A DNA stretch of 64,000 nt from Alteromonas indica (GTDB lineage Bacteria > Pseudomonadota > Gammaproteobacteria > Enterobacterales > Alteromonadaceae): contig PYVY01000007.1 of the NCBI GenBank assembly GCA_003056425.1, positions 62,001 through 126,000 on the forward strand. Direction: 5' to 3'. Below, one piece after another: positions 8,430 through 15,328 of this stretch. The position numbers and the translations under genes are program-made. The notes under the pieces were generated by a model. That model was not told the origin of the DNA and searched no databases. It saw only the letters and a program-made list of their open reading frames with translations. The first letter of the stretch is position 1, and each line of letters opens with the position of its first letter.

Positions 8430-9161
8430 TTATTGCGCCTTCGTTAAAATTGCCTGTAAATACGCTGAATCAGCCAGCCGGTCCATATCGATTTCAGGCT
8501 GCTCCAGTAATCCTTCATGCGACAAATTGACCTGTACCTTGTGACTCGACCAGTCAATGTTGTGTACGTCAGTGGGTTTGATCGCAAGTTTTTTGCCGCC
8601 CGGCAGCCAATTATTGGTATCTACCACTAAAAGTTGCAACGTCCAGGTGTCAGTATCAAAAATAAAATCGGTAATATGCCCTACATCATCATCTGTAGTG
8701 GCAACATCATAACCGTGCACTTCATTACATGAACGTAAATGGTTGGTGGGCCCGGTAGGGTCTTTGGCTATTTCCTGTTGCATTTCCTGATCTGCCAGTT
8801 GCGTTGGGTGGGAAAAATCGCCCCAGGCGCCCGGGCCTATCCAGTAATAACCATAGCCAAAATATTTAAATAGGGTTTCTTCATACTCGCGCGATACCGG
8901 CTTATGTTCGTCAATTGAAGGGCCGTCTTTGATACCTTGCGAGGACATGTTAATAGACAGCCACTGGGCTTCGGTATCTACTTTGGTTACGGCGATAGGT
9001 GATATCACCACTTTCCGGCTTAGCGGTAACCAGCTGTTCGTGTCTGCTACCAGATACCGGGCGACAAAATTCTGATCGTCAAACAGAATATCTTTACAGG
9101 GTCCTATATCGCCATCGGTGGCGTGAATAGAGTATTGTTTCATTTGTTTGTGGGAAATCAT
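8430..9161 (-). CDS. Tandem PRC-barrel domain protein
   Basis: The 243-residue protein has two PRC-barrel-like halves, around residues 1-85 and 140-225. Each carries the pattern DG/DD-x-IG-x-(I/F)xDxxxW/F and an LVxDTNxWLP strand (VADTNSWLPLSRKV in the first, VVDTNNWLPGGKKL in the second). They flank an aromatic linker, YFGYGYYWIGPGAWGD. No signal peptide or membrane segment is seen. Such proteins occur in stress and photosynthetic contexts, but their ligand is generally unknown. It is coupled to fumC by a 1-nt gap. The repeat between halves suggests internal duplication. Confidence 0.88.
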   Translation of the reverse strand: MISHKQMKQYSIHATDGDIGPCKDILFDDQNFVARYLVADTNSWLPLSRKVVISPIAVTKVDTEAQWLSINMSSQGIKDGPSIDEHKPVSREYEETLFKYFGYGYYWIGPGAWGDFSHPTQLADQEMQQEIAKDPTGPTNHLRSCNEVHGYDVATTDDDVGHITDFIFDTDTWTLQLLVVDTNNWLPGGKKLAIKPTDVHNIDWSSHKVQVNLSHEGLLEQPEIDMDRLADSAYLQAILTKAQ

Positions 9162-9394
9162 CTTGCGCGATCCTTTTGCTAAGCAGCCTTCTGTTGTGAA
9201 GACAATTTAATATTCAATTCGTTAGGGTGACGATGAAGGATCAATTTAACCGCCGTAGTGTCCGGCGTGAAGCGCAAAGACTGGCCGTTTAATGTCGCCA
9301 GGCAAAAGACCCAAAATAGACCTCGCTACCCGCCCTCATAATGAGTATAGAAGGGGTTGATTCAGGCAGGTAAGAAGAACGTTACGGAAATAAC

Positions 9395-9418
9395 AAAAAG
9401 GGGCCCGAAGGCCCCTTT
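9395..9418 (-). terminator. Rho-independent terminator of maoP
   Basis: Read on the minus strand, a 9-bp GC-rich stem (AAAGGGGCC with GGCCCCTTT, 9397-9418) closes on a TTCG tetraloop and is followed by a run of T. It lies 11 bp after the maoP stop codon. Confidence 0.85.
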
Positions 9419-9429
9419 GATAGCAAACT

Positions 9430-9789
9430 TTAGCCTGCTACATCGTATTCTTCTTCGGTATAATCTTCATCAAAGTCTGCCTGATTGCTGGCAGAACTAT
9501 GTAAAGTATAAAAGTGGCGCTTACCACGCGCCAGACGGACGTATTTCTGCCATGCCTTTTCAATCAGATTAGCTGATTCTGCCTGGCCGCTGATAAACGC
9601 AACAAAATGTGCTTCATCGGCAGTTTCCGGTTGCAACTCACCGGTTTCCAAGGCTAGCAGGGTCTTACCATACGTGGCCAGAATATCGGCTTCACTTATG
9701 CTGAAGTCGCCTGACTTACGAAAACCATAGGGAAACTTCATCCGGTCAATAAAGGGCTTTGAAGATAAACGAATATCAAACGCTTTCAT
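9430..9789 (-). CDS. maoP: MaoP / DUF413 family protein (YifE-like)
   Basis: The protein (about 119 residues from the preferred start) has the DUF413 core: FPYGFRKSGDFSISEADIL, then YGKTLLALETGELQPET, then AWQKYVRLARGKRHFYTLHS. It aligns by eye along most of E. coli YifE/MaoP. MaoP, with a short DNA site maoS, organises the E. coli Ori macrodomain. The reading frame could begin at a GTG at 9816 or an ATG at 9795, but the ATG at 9789 has CGAGA 6 nt upstream and is preferred. The acidic tail (DEDYTEEEYD) is family-typical. It is divergent from hdfR, as in E. coli, which supports the assignment. A chromosome-organising role here is inference. Confidence 0.88.
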   Translation of the reverse strand: MKAFDIRLSSKPFIDRMKFPYGFRKSGDFSISEADILATYGKTLLALETGELQPETADEAHFVAFISGQAESANLIEKAWQKYVRLARGKRHFYTLHSSASNQADFDEDYTEEEYDVAG

Positions 9790-9898
9790 GGTCATTCTCG
9801 TGTGGGGTGTTTTCACGTGTCTTTTAAGGGAATGTCAGGCAAAAATGAAACAAAAATTTTTGCTCTTTTCCACAAAAAATTATGCACATGCCTTTTTT

Positions 9899-9976
9899 CG
9901 CTATAGCTGACAGATGGCGGCTATGGGGCAATCCGCTATAGCGCCTTGCTGGTATAGCGTCGTAGCTAAAATAGCG
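9899..9976. promoter_or_regulatory. Clustered TATAGC motifs upstream of maoP
   Basis: Four TATAGC/AATAGC elements lie at 9902, 9937, 9953 and 9970, with their TAGC cores 35, 16 and 17 bp apart. The second is part of the perfect palindrome CGCTATAGCG (9934-9943) and the first is nearly the same (9899-9907). An inverted GGCTAT lies at 9920. The cluster is in the maoP/hdfR intergenic region and looks like a protein-binding array. A maoS-like site or an operator are both possible. Confidence 0.45.
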
Positions 9977-10090
9977 CGTTAATTAATTCCTGCCATATAA
10001 AATATTTCATCGTTACGATGATTAATATTTGTTTTTATTTTTACCCGCGGTGCTGATAATGAAGGGGTAGGCAACAAGAATGAGACTGCA

Positions 10091-10255
10091 ATGAGTAAAG
10101 ACTATCGTTACCAACGTGAAGCATGGGACTCGGTAGAGGATGACGAACTTCACGGTAAGAAAAAGCAAGATCGTCGTCACCAGGTTAAAAGCAAACAGAA
10201 ACGAGATGTACTGCGCCGGGATAAACAACGTCGCCTGCATCAGGAAGGGGCTTAA
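10091..10255 (+). CDS. Small, highly basic protein of 54 residues
   Basis: The ORF runs from ATG at 10091 to TAA at 10255. The product is hydrophilic, with acidic DSVEDDE near residues 14-19 and then a Lys/Arg-rich half (KKKQDRRHQ, KSKQKRD, RRDKQRR). There is no signal peptide, membrane segment or cysteine, so it is likely a nucleic-acid or ribosome-associated small protein. A perfect 13-bp terminator stem follows 20 bp later, which supports a real transcript. The upstream Shine-Dalgarno sequence is weak. It lies between maoP and hdfR, a position not occupied by such a gene in E. coli. I do not recognise a named family. Confidence 0.6.
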   Translation: MSKDYRYQREAWDSVEDDELHGKKKQDRRHQVKSKQKRDVLRRDKQRRLHQEGA

Positions 10256-10275
10256 TAACCTAATAACGAATCCCC

Positions 10276-10320
10276 GCCAAACGGCTGTTAATCACAGCCG
10301 TTTGGCTTGTTTTTGTTTAC
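10276..10320 (+). terminator. Strong rho-independent terminator
   Basis: A perfect 13-bp stem (10276-10288 with 10294-10306) with a 5-nt loop is followed by TTGTTTTTGTTT. It ends the transcript of the 54-residue basic protein before hdfR. Confidence 0.9.
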
Positions 10321-10376
10321 AATTTCAGTAAATTGTGCCAGCTTTAGCGGCAAGTTGTTTTTTATTGTCTTAAAGC

Positions 10377-11210
10377 ATGGATATCCGCTTTCTCTCCACT
10401 TTTATCGAAGTGGCCAATACCCGGCATTTTGGCAAAGCTGCCGAAAATCTTTTTCTTACCCAATCGGCCGTGAGCGCCCGTATTAAGCTGCTCGAAGAAT
10501 ATTTTCAGACAACCCTGTTTATTCGTCACCGCAATAGTATACAGTTAACTCCCGCGGGCGAAAAACTCCTTCCCTTTGCTCACCAACTTAGTGACACCCT
10601 TAAAGACGCCAAGCGCGAACTGCAATTGGAGTCTGGCGAATATGTAGTGTGCGGCGCGACGCAATTAGCCAGCGAACTACAATTATCCAGTACCCTATCT
10701 AAAATTCATGAATTTTTCCCTGATTGGTCGGTTAAAGCCGAAATCCTGACGCTGGATAATTTGTCACGCCAGTTACATGAAAGAGTCATAGATTTGGCCT
10801 TTTCTTCAGAGGCGCTAAAGTCAGAAGAGGTGATAAGCGAAGAGGTGTGGCGCGAACCGTTAGGTCTATTTTCTGTCAATGATGCTCAGCAAAGCATCGA
10901 CGCAGCCGACTTTGTCGCCATCGAGTGGGGTAGCAAACCACGTGAGGCAGTATGTCAGGTTTTTCCCCAGTTGCGCGAAGCCCGGCTACGCACTAACTCA
11001 TTAAGGCTGGCGTTATCGTCAGTGGAAGAAGAGGGCGGTTGTGTGGTGTTACCGCTATCTTATGCGCAACGCGGTAACAAACAGCGTGAACTCATTTTAT
11101 TACAAACCTTCACTGAAGCGTATGCCTGCGTTTATTTGAACCATCTGAAAACCGTCAAGCGTCCTGCGTTATCTACCGTCATCGATCAGTTATTTAAGCC
11201 GGCCAGTTAA
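10377..11210 (+). CDS. hdfR: HdfR-like LysR-family regulator
   Basis: The 277-residue LysR protein starts MDIRFLSTFIEVANTRHFGKAAENL and continues LFIRHRNSIQLTPAGEKLLPFA. This is close to E. coli HdfR (TRHFGRAAESLYLTQSAVS, RHRN) over the helix-turn-helix. In E. coli HdfR represses flhDC and is encoded divergently from yifE/maoP; the same divergent pairing is kept here. The effector domain is shorter and more divergent than the DNA-binding domain. The start has a weak Shine-Dalgarno sequence but fits the family N-terminus. The regulon in this organism is unknown. Confidence 0.85.
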   Translation: MDIRFLSTFIEVANTRHFGKAAENLFLTQSAVSARIKLLEEYFQTTLFIRHRNSIQLTPAGEKLLPFAHQLSDTLKDAKRELQLESGEYVVCGATQLASELQLSSTLSKIHEFFPDWSVKAEILTLDNLSRQLHERVIDLAFSSEALKSEEVISEEVWREPLGLFSVNDAQQSIDAADFVAIEWGSKPREAVCQVFPQLREARLRTNSLRLALSSVEEEGGCVVLPLSYAQRGNKQRELILLQTFTEAYACVYLNHLKTVKRPALSTVIDQLFKPAS

Positions 11211-11388
11211 TGCAGCCTGCCTGGCATATCAGTGCAGTCTTTATACAACCTCAATTAAAATTGCCCCGAAGGTCAGGTAGACCCTTGCAAATTTATCAAT
11301 AGTGCCCATTTGATGTTGTATCAATTTATCCTGATTCGCAGGCATTATTTTGTTTTTGCTGCCTGCTGATGATGCAAAGGACCGTATT

Positions 11389-11745
11389 ATGGCTTTAGAC
11401 CAACACCCGTTATTAAATGCTGGCGCTGATGTAAGAATGGCAGAGACCATTAGTAATATTAAACAGAATGAAGAGGTCTGGATCCTCAAAGATGGTGATG
11501 GCTGTGTGATGCTTACCACCGATGATGAAGATGGGGTGCCGGTTTGGCCAGATGCCGGCATGGCATTGATTTGGGCAACCGAAGACTGGGCGGATTGCGA
11601 GCCTATGGCTATTTCGCTTAAAGACTGGCTACACAAATGGACACCGGGACTAATGCAGGACAATCTGGTCATTATGATGTGCCCGGTACCGGGTGAAGAC
11701 GGCGAAGTCATGGATCCGGAAACTCTCGCCGAAAAAATTATGTAA
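11389..11745 (+). CDS. DUF2750-type small protein
   Basis: The 118-residue acidic protein has the DUF2750 pattern: EEVWILKDGDGCVML, GVPVWPDAGMALIW, then ISLKDWLHKWTPGL and VIMMCPVPGEDG. An upstream in-frame start at 11350 exists, but AAAGGA lies 8 nt before the ATG at 11389, and family members begin near here. The role is unknown for the family; no membrane segment is seen. It is a single-gene unit, followed by a long hairpin at 11791. Confidence 0.78.
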   Translation: MALDQHPLLNAGADVRMAETISNIKQNEEVWILKDGDGCVMLTTDDEDGVPVWPDAGMALIWATEDWADCEPMAISLKDWLHKWTPGLMQDNLVIMMCPVPGEDGEVMDPETLAEKIM

Positions 11746-12151
11746 GCGTACCTGGTTGCCAGGTGCTAGCCTGGCTTACCCGCAAACGCAGCAAATACAG
11801 CCAAGACGCGCCTGGGGGCAATTCTGCCCGGGCTGTGGTGCTGTATTTGCCCCTTCCTTTCGATGGATTTTTTCCGTTTAGCCTCGTCCCGTTTACATTG
11901 CGATATCAATGTTCACTATTTTGAATACACCTTGATATATGGGCTTATATAGGTGCTGCTTTAGTGTTGTACGCCTGTAAATAGTGGAGCATGGCCTTTT
12001 GCACCTGCGGTATTTACGGTAGTAACCGGCCGGCGTTTGGCGTTAACCATACTGTGTATCTATCTTCAATTCACGCCGATAGCGCAACAAAGCTGATCTA
12101 GCTTTTCTCTGATTGCGTTTAAACAGCATAAATAAATAACCAGGAAGATTT
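11746..12151. other. 406-bp gene-free stretch with one long hairpin
   Basis: Apart from the nested inverted repeat at 11791-11850 and an AGGA Shine-Dalgarno sequence just before 12152, I find no ORF with a credible start or family pattern here. Confidence 0.6.
11791..11850. repeat. 60-bp nested inverted repeat
   Basis: Outer arms GCAAATACAGC (11791-11801) and GCTGTATTTGC (11840-11850) are perfect complements. They enclose an inner GGGCA/TGCCC hairpin around 11816-11829. No T-run follows immediately, so this is not a classical terminator. It could be a transcript-stabilising structure or a small repeat element. Confidence 0.65.
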
Positions 12152-12388
12152 ATGTTTACAGAACAACCTACTATGCCAGAGCTGTTTGAACAGTTGGGAT
12201 TGGATTCCAGCGACGAAGCTATTGAAGCATTTATTGATAAACACCGTGGAATGAACGATAGCCGGCATATTGAAGATGCGCCGTTTTGGAGCGAAGGGCA
12301 AAAAGCATTTTTGGCTCAGGCGATGCAGGCTGATGCTGAATGGGTAGTCATTATTGATGAGCTTAACGTTCGATTGCACAAAGATTAG
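12152..12388 (+). CDS. DUF2789 family small protein
   Basis: The 78-residue protein has the DUF2789 pattern from its start: MPELFEQLGLDSSDEAIEAFI, then DAPFWSEGQKAFLAQAM and a C-terminal ADAEWVVIIDELNVRL. This is a short helical soluble protein of unknown role, common in marine gammaproteobacteria and pseudomonads. AGGA lies 7 nt before the ATG. It is separated by 77 bp from the RNase J-like gene downstream and could be co-transcribed with it. Confidence 0.85.
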   Translation: MFTEQPTMPELFEQLGLDSSDEAIEAFIDKHRGMNDSRHIEDAPFWSEGQKAFLAQAMQADAEWVVIIDELNVRLHKD

Positions 12389-12465
12389 CAGGGCTAAGGT
12401 CAGGGTGCTTATTAGTTTACCCGAATGTACCCACAGTGTGAATTGTCGTTGGTAAGTGTCTGGAG

Positions 12466-13845
12466 GTGAGTATTTCGTTGTTGACGCCCGGCCCGCAGGA
12501 TCTCTGGTTTGTGCCGTTAGGTGGTACCGGTGAGATAGGCATGAACATGAATTTGTATGGACATGACGGCCGGTGGTTAATGGTGGACTGTGGCGTAAGT
12601 TTTGATGAGCCTCTTACGCCGCCCTACCGTAATGGTAGTAGCGAAGGCGGGCGGGTGCAGGTCGTGGCGCCGGATCCGACATTTATCAGCGCGCAAAAAG
12701 AGCATTTGTGCGGCTTGGTGATAACCCATGCCCATGAAGATCATGTGGGCGCGGTACCTTACCTGTGGCCTCGTTTAAAATGCCCGGTTTATACCACCGC
12801 CTTTACCGCAGAAGTGCTGCGTCGTAAGCTGGCCGAAACGGGCTTAGTAGATAAAGTCCCTATTATTGAAGTGGACCCGGATGCTATTGTTGACCTTGGC
12901 CCCTTTCGTCTTTCCTGGCTTGCTATTACCCATTCCATTCCTGAACCCTATGCGCTGAAGATTACCACCCCGGTAGGTACAGTGCTACATACTGCAGATT
13001 GGAAAATAGATGCCCAGCCTATCACTGGAAAACCATTTGACCCACAGCGCTTTCGCCGCTTGCGCGATGAAAATATCCTGGCCCTGGTAGGCGACTCCAC
13101 CAATGCCAACAAACCTGGTTTTTCTATATCAGAACGTAATTGTTACGACGGGTTGCTGAACACTATTCGGCCTTGCAAGGGGCGGGTGGTGGTGACCTGT
13201 TTTGGGAGTAACATAGCCCGCTTAATCTCGTTGGCGCGGGTGGCCCAAAAGACCAATCGTTATATGGCGTTGTTTGGTCGCTCTTTATTGAATATGTATA
13301 GCATTGCCCGCAAAACCGGGTTTTGGCCGGATGATCTACCGCTGGTTGACCCGGCGCACTTAGGCTATCTTCCACCTGACGAAGTAATGGCCGTCGCTAC
13401 AGGTAGCCAGGGCGAGCCAAGAGCGGCACTCGGGCGCATTGCCCGGGATAGTCATCCGCAACTGTCTTTGGATAAAGGCGATATGGTTATATTCTCCAGT
13501 ATCGTTATCCCGGGCAACGAAAAATCGGTGGCGTCATTGTTGCGGCAATTCGCGGCTCAGGGTATCACTACCTTGCAAAGTGAGGATAGCCAGCTGCCTA
13601 TTCACGCCAGCGGGCATCCCTGTGCAGAAGAGCTGGCATTAATGTATGAATGGGTAAAGCCGCAAATTGCAATACCAGTGCACGGTGAGCCAGAACATCT
13701 GCAAGCCCATGCTGACGTGGCCAAAGCCACAGGCGTAAAAAAGCGGCAGGTAGGCCTAAATGGTGATTTATATCGGTTGACCCCCCTCACCAGTATTCGC
13801 CGCCAGGTTATCAAGACGGGACGTATTGCTTTACGTAGAGAGTAG
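12466..13845 (+). CDS. Ribonuclease J-like beta-CASP metallo-hydrolase
   Basis: The 459-residue protein has the metallo-beta-lactamase core with PLGGTGEIGMN near the N-terminus, the zinc motif HAHEDH (about 88-93), a further ligand in ITHSIPE and HTADWK, then GDSTNA. The beta-CASP part carries TCFGSNIARL, ATGSQGEPRAAL, IPVHGEPEHL and the C-terminal HASGH motif. This is RNase J-like RNA processing or degradation machinery. It is about 90 residues shorter than typical RNase J, lacking the C-terminal domain. RNase J is uncommon in gammaproteobacteria, which rely on RNase E. The GTG at 12466 overlaps an 8-nt anti-Shine-Dalgarno match (GGAGGTGA, 12462-12469), so initiation may be a few codons later, for example TTG at 12478. 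Confidence 0.88.
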   Translation: MSISLLTPGPQDLWFVPLGGTGEIGMNMNLYGHDGRWLMVDCGVSFDEPLTPPYRNGSSEGGRVQVVAPDPTFISAQKEHLCGLVITHAHEDHVGAVPYLWPRLKCPVYTTAFTAEVLRRKLAETGLVDKVPIIEVDPDAIVDLGPFRLSWLAITHSIPEPYALKITTPVGTVLHTADWKIDAQPITGKPFDPQRFRRLRDENILALVGDSTNANKPGFSISERNCYDGLLNTIRPCKGRVVVTCFGSNIARLISLARVAQKTNRYMALFGRSLLNMYSIARKTGFWPDDLPLVDPAHLGYLPPDEVMAVATGSQGEPRAALGRIARDSHPQLSLDKGDMVIFSSIVIPGNEKSVASLLRQFAAQGITTLQSEDSQLPIHASGHPCAEELALMYEWVKPQIAIPVHGEPEHLQAHADVAKATGVKKRQVGLNGDLYRLTPLTSIRRQVIKTGRIALRRE

Positions 13846-14004
13846 GATGTTATACTTTCGGGAAGGCTGGGAAAGGATCCCCCACGTTTATAACTGAGTC
13901 ACAAAATGTTGTGAAATTTACCTTCAGGATACAAGACACTGGTCGATAGCCTTGTTGAATGTGGTAATTCAGTTATTAACGGTAGTTAATCCGAAGGAAT
14001 GATG

Positions 14005-14208
14005 ATGAAAAAAGTACAGAAAATTGCGGTAACTCTGGTTATCGGATTATTATCTTTTACGGTACTCGCCCAGGATAATAAAGAGAAACATTATCTTGTG
14101 TCAGTAGATGATATTTGTTCAGCTGTTCCACTGCTATGTGCGGTAGGAACCACCAGCAATGGTAGCGGGCGCTCACCAAAAGGGCCGCCGCCTAAAAACT
14201 TAAAATGA
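14005..14208 (+). CDS. Small secreted protein of 67 residues, unknown function
   Basis: The product has a classical signal peptide (positive MKKVQK, hydrophobic AVTLVIGLLSFTVLA) with likely cleavage after Ala22. This leaves about 45 residues with two cysteines six residues apart (CSAVPLLC) and a disordered Gly/Ser/Pro/Lys tail ending GPPPKNLK. Three in-frame ATGs stand in a row at 13999, 14002 and 14005. AAGGA at 13994-13998 has a proper 6-nt spacer only to the third, which decides the start. The stop codon is immediately followed by the ATG of the membrane protein at 14209, so the two are probably translated together. I do not recognise a family. Confidence 0.7.
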   Translation: MKKVQKIAVTLVIGLLSFTVLAQDNKEKHYLVSVDDICSAVPLLCAVGTTSNGSGRSPKGPPPKNLK

Positions 14209-14718
14209 ATGTTTGAAGCTTTAGTTCACATCCCCACATGGCCGCTGATAAATCTAGCGGCTTTGTGCATTTATATTCTTACCGTGAAACGTCTGACGGT
14301 ATTTTCATTCGTCTTCGTAGGCACCCTAATTCTTGACGCGCTTCATCTGGGAGCTGAGTATTACTTTATTAGTCTGAATGTATTACATCAGTTTGATACC
14401 GTATTATTTGTTTCCTGGTATGTGTTTTTCGGGCTTACTGACCTACTTTTTGTCGCCTTGATAGTGTGGTGGTCGAGCAATCTTAAAATGGCCTTGGATT
14501 GGAGTTCCAAGGGCGTAATTACATTGTATCTTTTCATGGGTTTATTACAGCTTGTGACGTTGTTTGCCCGCTTATTCTTTTATTGGGAGTCGTTCGATAC
14601 CATCCACAACCTACTGATTGTGATATCAAATTATACTGTATCAGTACTGTTGTTAGGCCATGTAGCGGTTGTCGCTTGTTTAAAAATGTTCTCCAACAAT
14701 TACCGCAATTACTCCTAG
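14209..14718 (+). CDS. Five-span membrane protein of an unrecognised family (copy 1)
   Basis: The 169-residue, very hydrophobic protein has about five predicted membrane spans (near 12-30, 33-55, 66-88, 99-122 and 133-158). It is a paralogue of the next gene. Shared positions include YxxxVKRxTxF near span 1-2, a (D/E)xxHxxxE in span 2, WYxxFxLTDL in span 3, and SK...QxVTxF in span 4. Conserved charged and polar residues inside membrane segments hint at a transport or enzymatic role. No Shine-Dalgarno sequence precedes the ATG, which directly abuts the stop of the secreted-peptide gene, so coupling is likely. No known family was recognised. Confidence 0.75.
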   Translation: MFEALVHIPTWPLINLAALCIYILTVKRLTVFSFVFVGTLILDALHLGAEYYFISLNVLHQFDTVLFVSWYVFFGLTDLLFVALIVWWSSNLKMALDWSSKGVITLYLFMGLLQLVTLFARLFFYWESFDTIHNLLIVISNYTVSVLLLGHVAVVACLKMFSNNYRNYS

Positions 14719-14734
14719 GTACTGCTAAAGGCGG

Positions 14735-15256
14735 ATGATGAGTTTTGATTTTTTAGAGCCATTTTTTGCGTTCCGGTTATTGGCACTTGTGGTTTACACT
14801 ATTGTGGTCAAACGGGTAACCAGTTTTACCGTGGCAATAGCCTGCATTATTATTATCGAATGTATCCACGTGCCTATCGAGCTTACCTTACTGCCCATGT
14901 TTAGTGCAGCCGACCTGACATTAAGCGAATGGCAGCAGCTGAGGGCGGTATGGTACGGCAGCTTTTTGCTGACCGATTTAGTCGTAGTGGGCGCTATTTA
15001 CGGCGTTTCAAAACGTCTGCATCTTAAACTTGAACTTGCATCAAAGTGCATTATGGCTATTTTTATGGCGTTGGCGATGGTTCAGATTGTGACATTCTTT
15101 AGTTATTATTTAGGATTCAGGGACGCTATCAAAGACTATCACTATGTACTCGTTAGGATATTGAACTGGGCAGATGTGGCGGTTATTGGCAGTTATTGTT
15201 CCTGGTGTATCTATCAAACGGTAAAATATCGGACGCAGGATACTGAGTACGAATAG
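14735..15256 (+). CDS. Five-span membrane protein of the same unrecognised family (copy 2)
   Basis: The 173-residue protein has the same span layout and shared motifs as the gene at 14209: YTIVVKRVTSF, ECIHVPIE, VWYGSFLLTDL, and ASK then MVQIVTFF. It arose by tandem duplication and then diverged. AAAGGCGG precedes two in-frame ATGs (14735 and 14738), of which the second has the better spacing. The C-terminus has a Cys pair (YCSWC) absent from copy 1. It lies 16 bp after copy 1 and 72 bp before the large sensor gene, consistent with one transcription unit. The function is unknown. Confidence 0.75.
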   Translation: MMSFDFLEPFFAFRLLALVVYTIVVKRVTSFTVAIACIIIIECIHVPIELTLLPMFSAADLTLSEWQQLRAVWYGSFLLTDLVVVGAIYGVSKRLHLKLELASKCIMAIFMALAMVQIVTFFSYYLGFRDAIKDYHYVLVRILNWADVAVIGSYCSWCIYQTVKYRTQDTEYE

Positions 15257-15328
15257 AGGGTCGTTTTGGCGTAAGAATTTGCTATAGTAAGTACAGGCTA
15301 TATATAAAAATAAATGGAATGCTAACCG

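Noticed and set aside
9232..9291. 19-codon ORF starting MKDQFNRRSVRREAQ with an AGGG upstream
   Set aside because: Too short and without context; could be a real small peptide, but the sequence alone does not support it.
11241..11711. 156-residue minus-strand ORF
   Set aside because: Antisense to the DUF2750 gene, which has a good Shine-Dalgarno sequence and family match; composition is Ser/Ile-rich and shadow-like.
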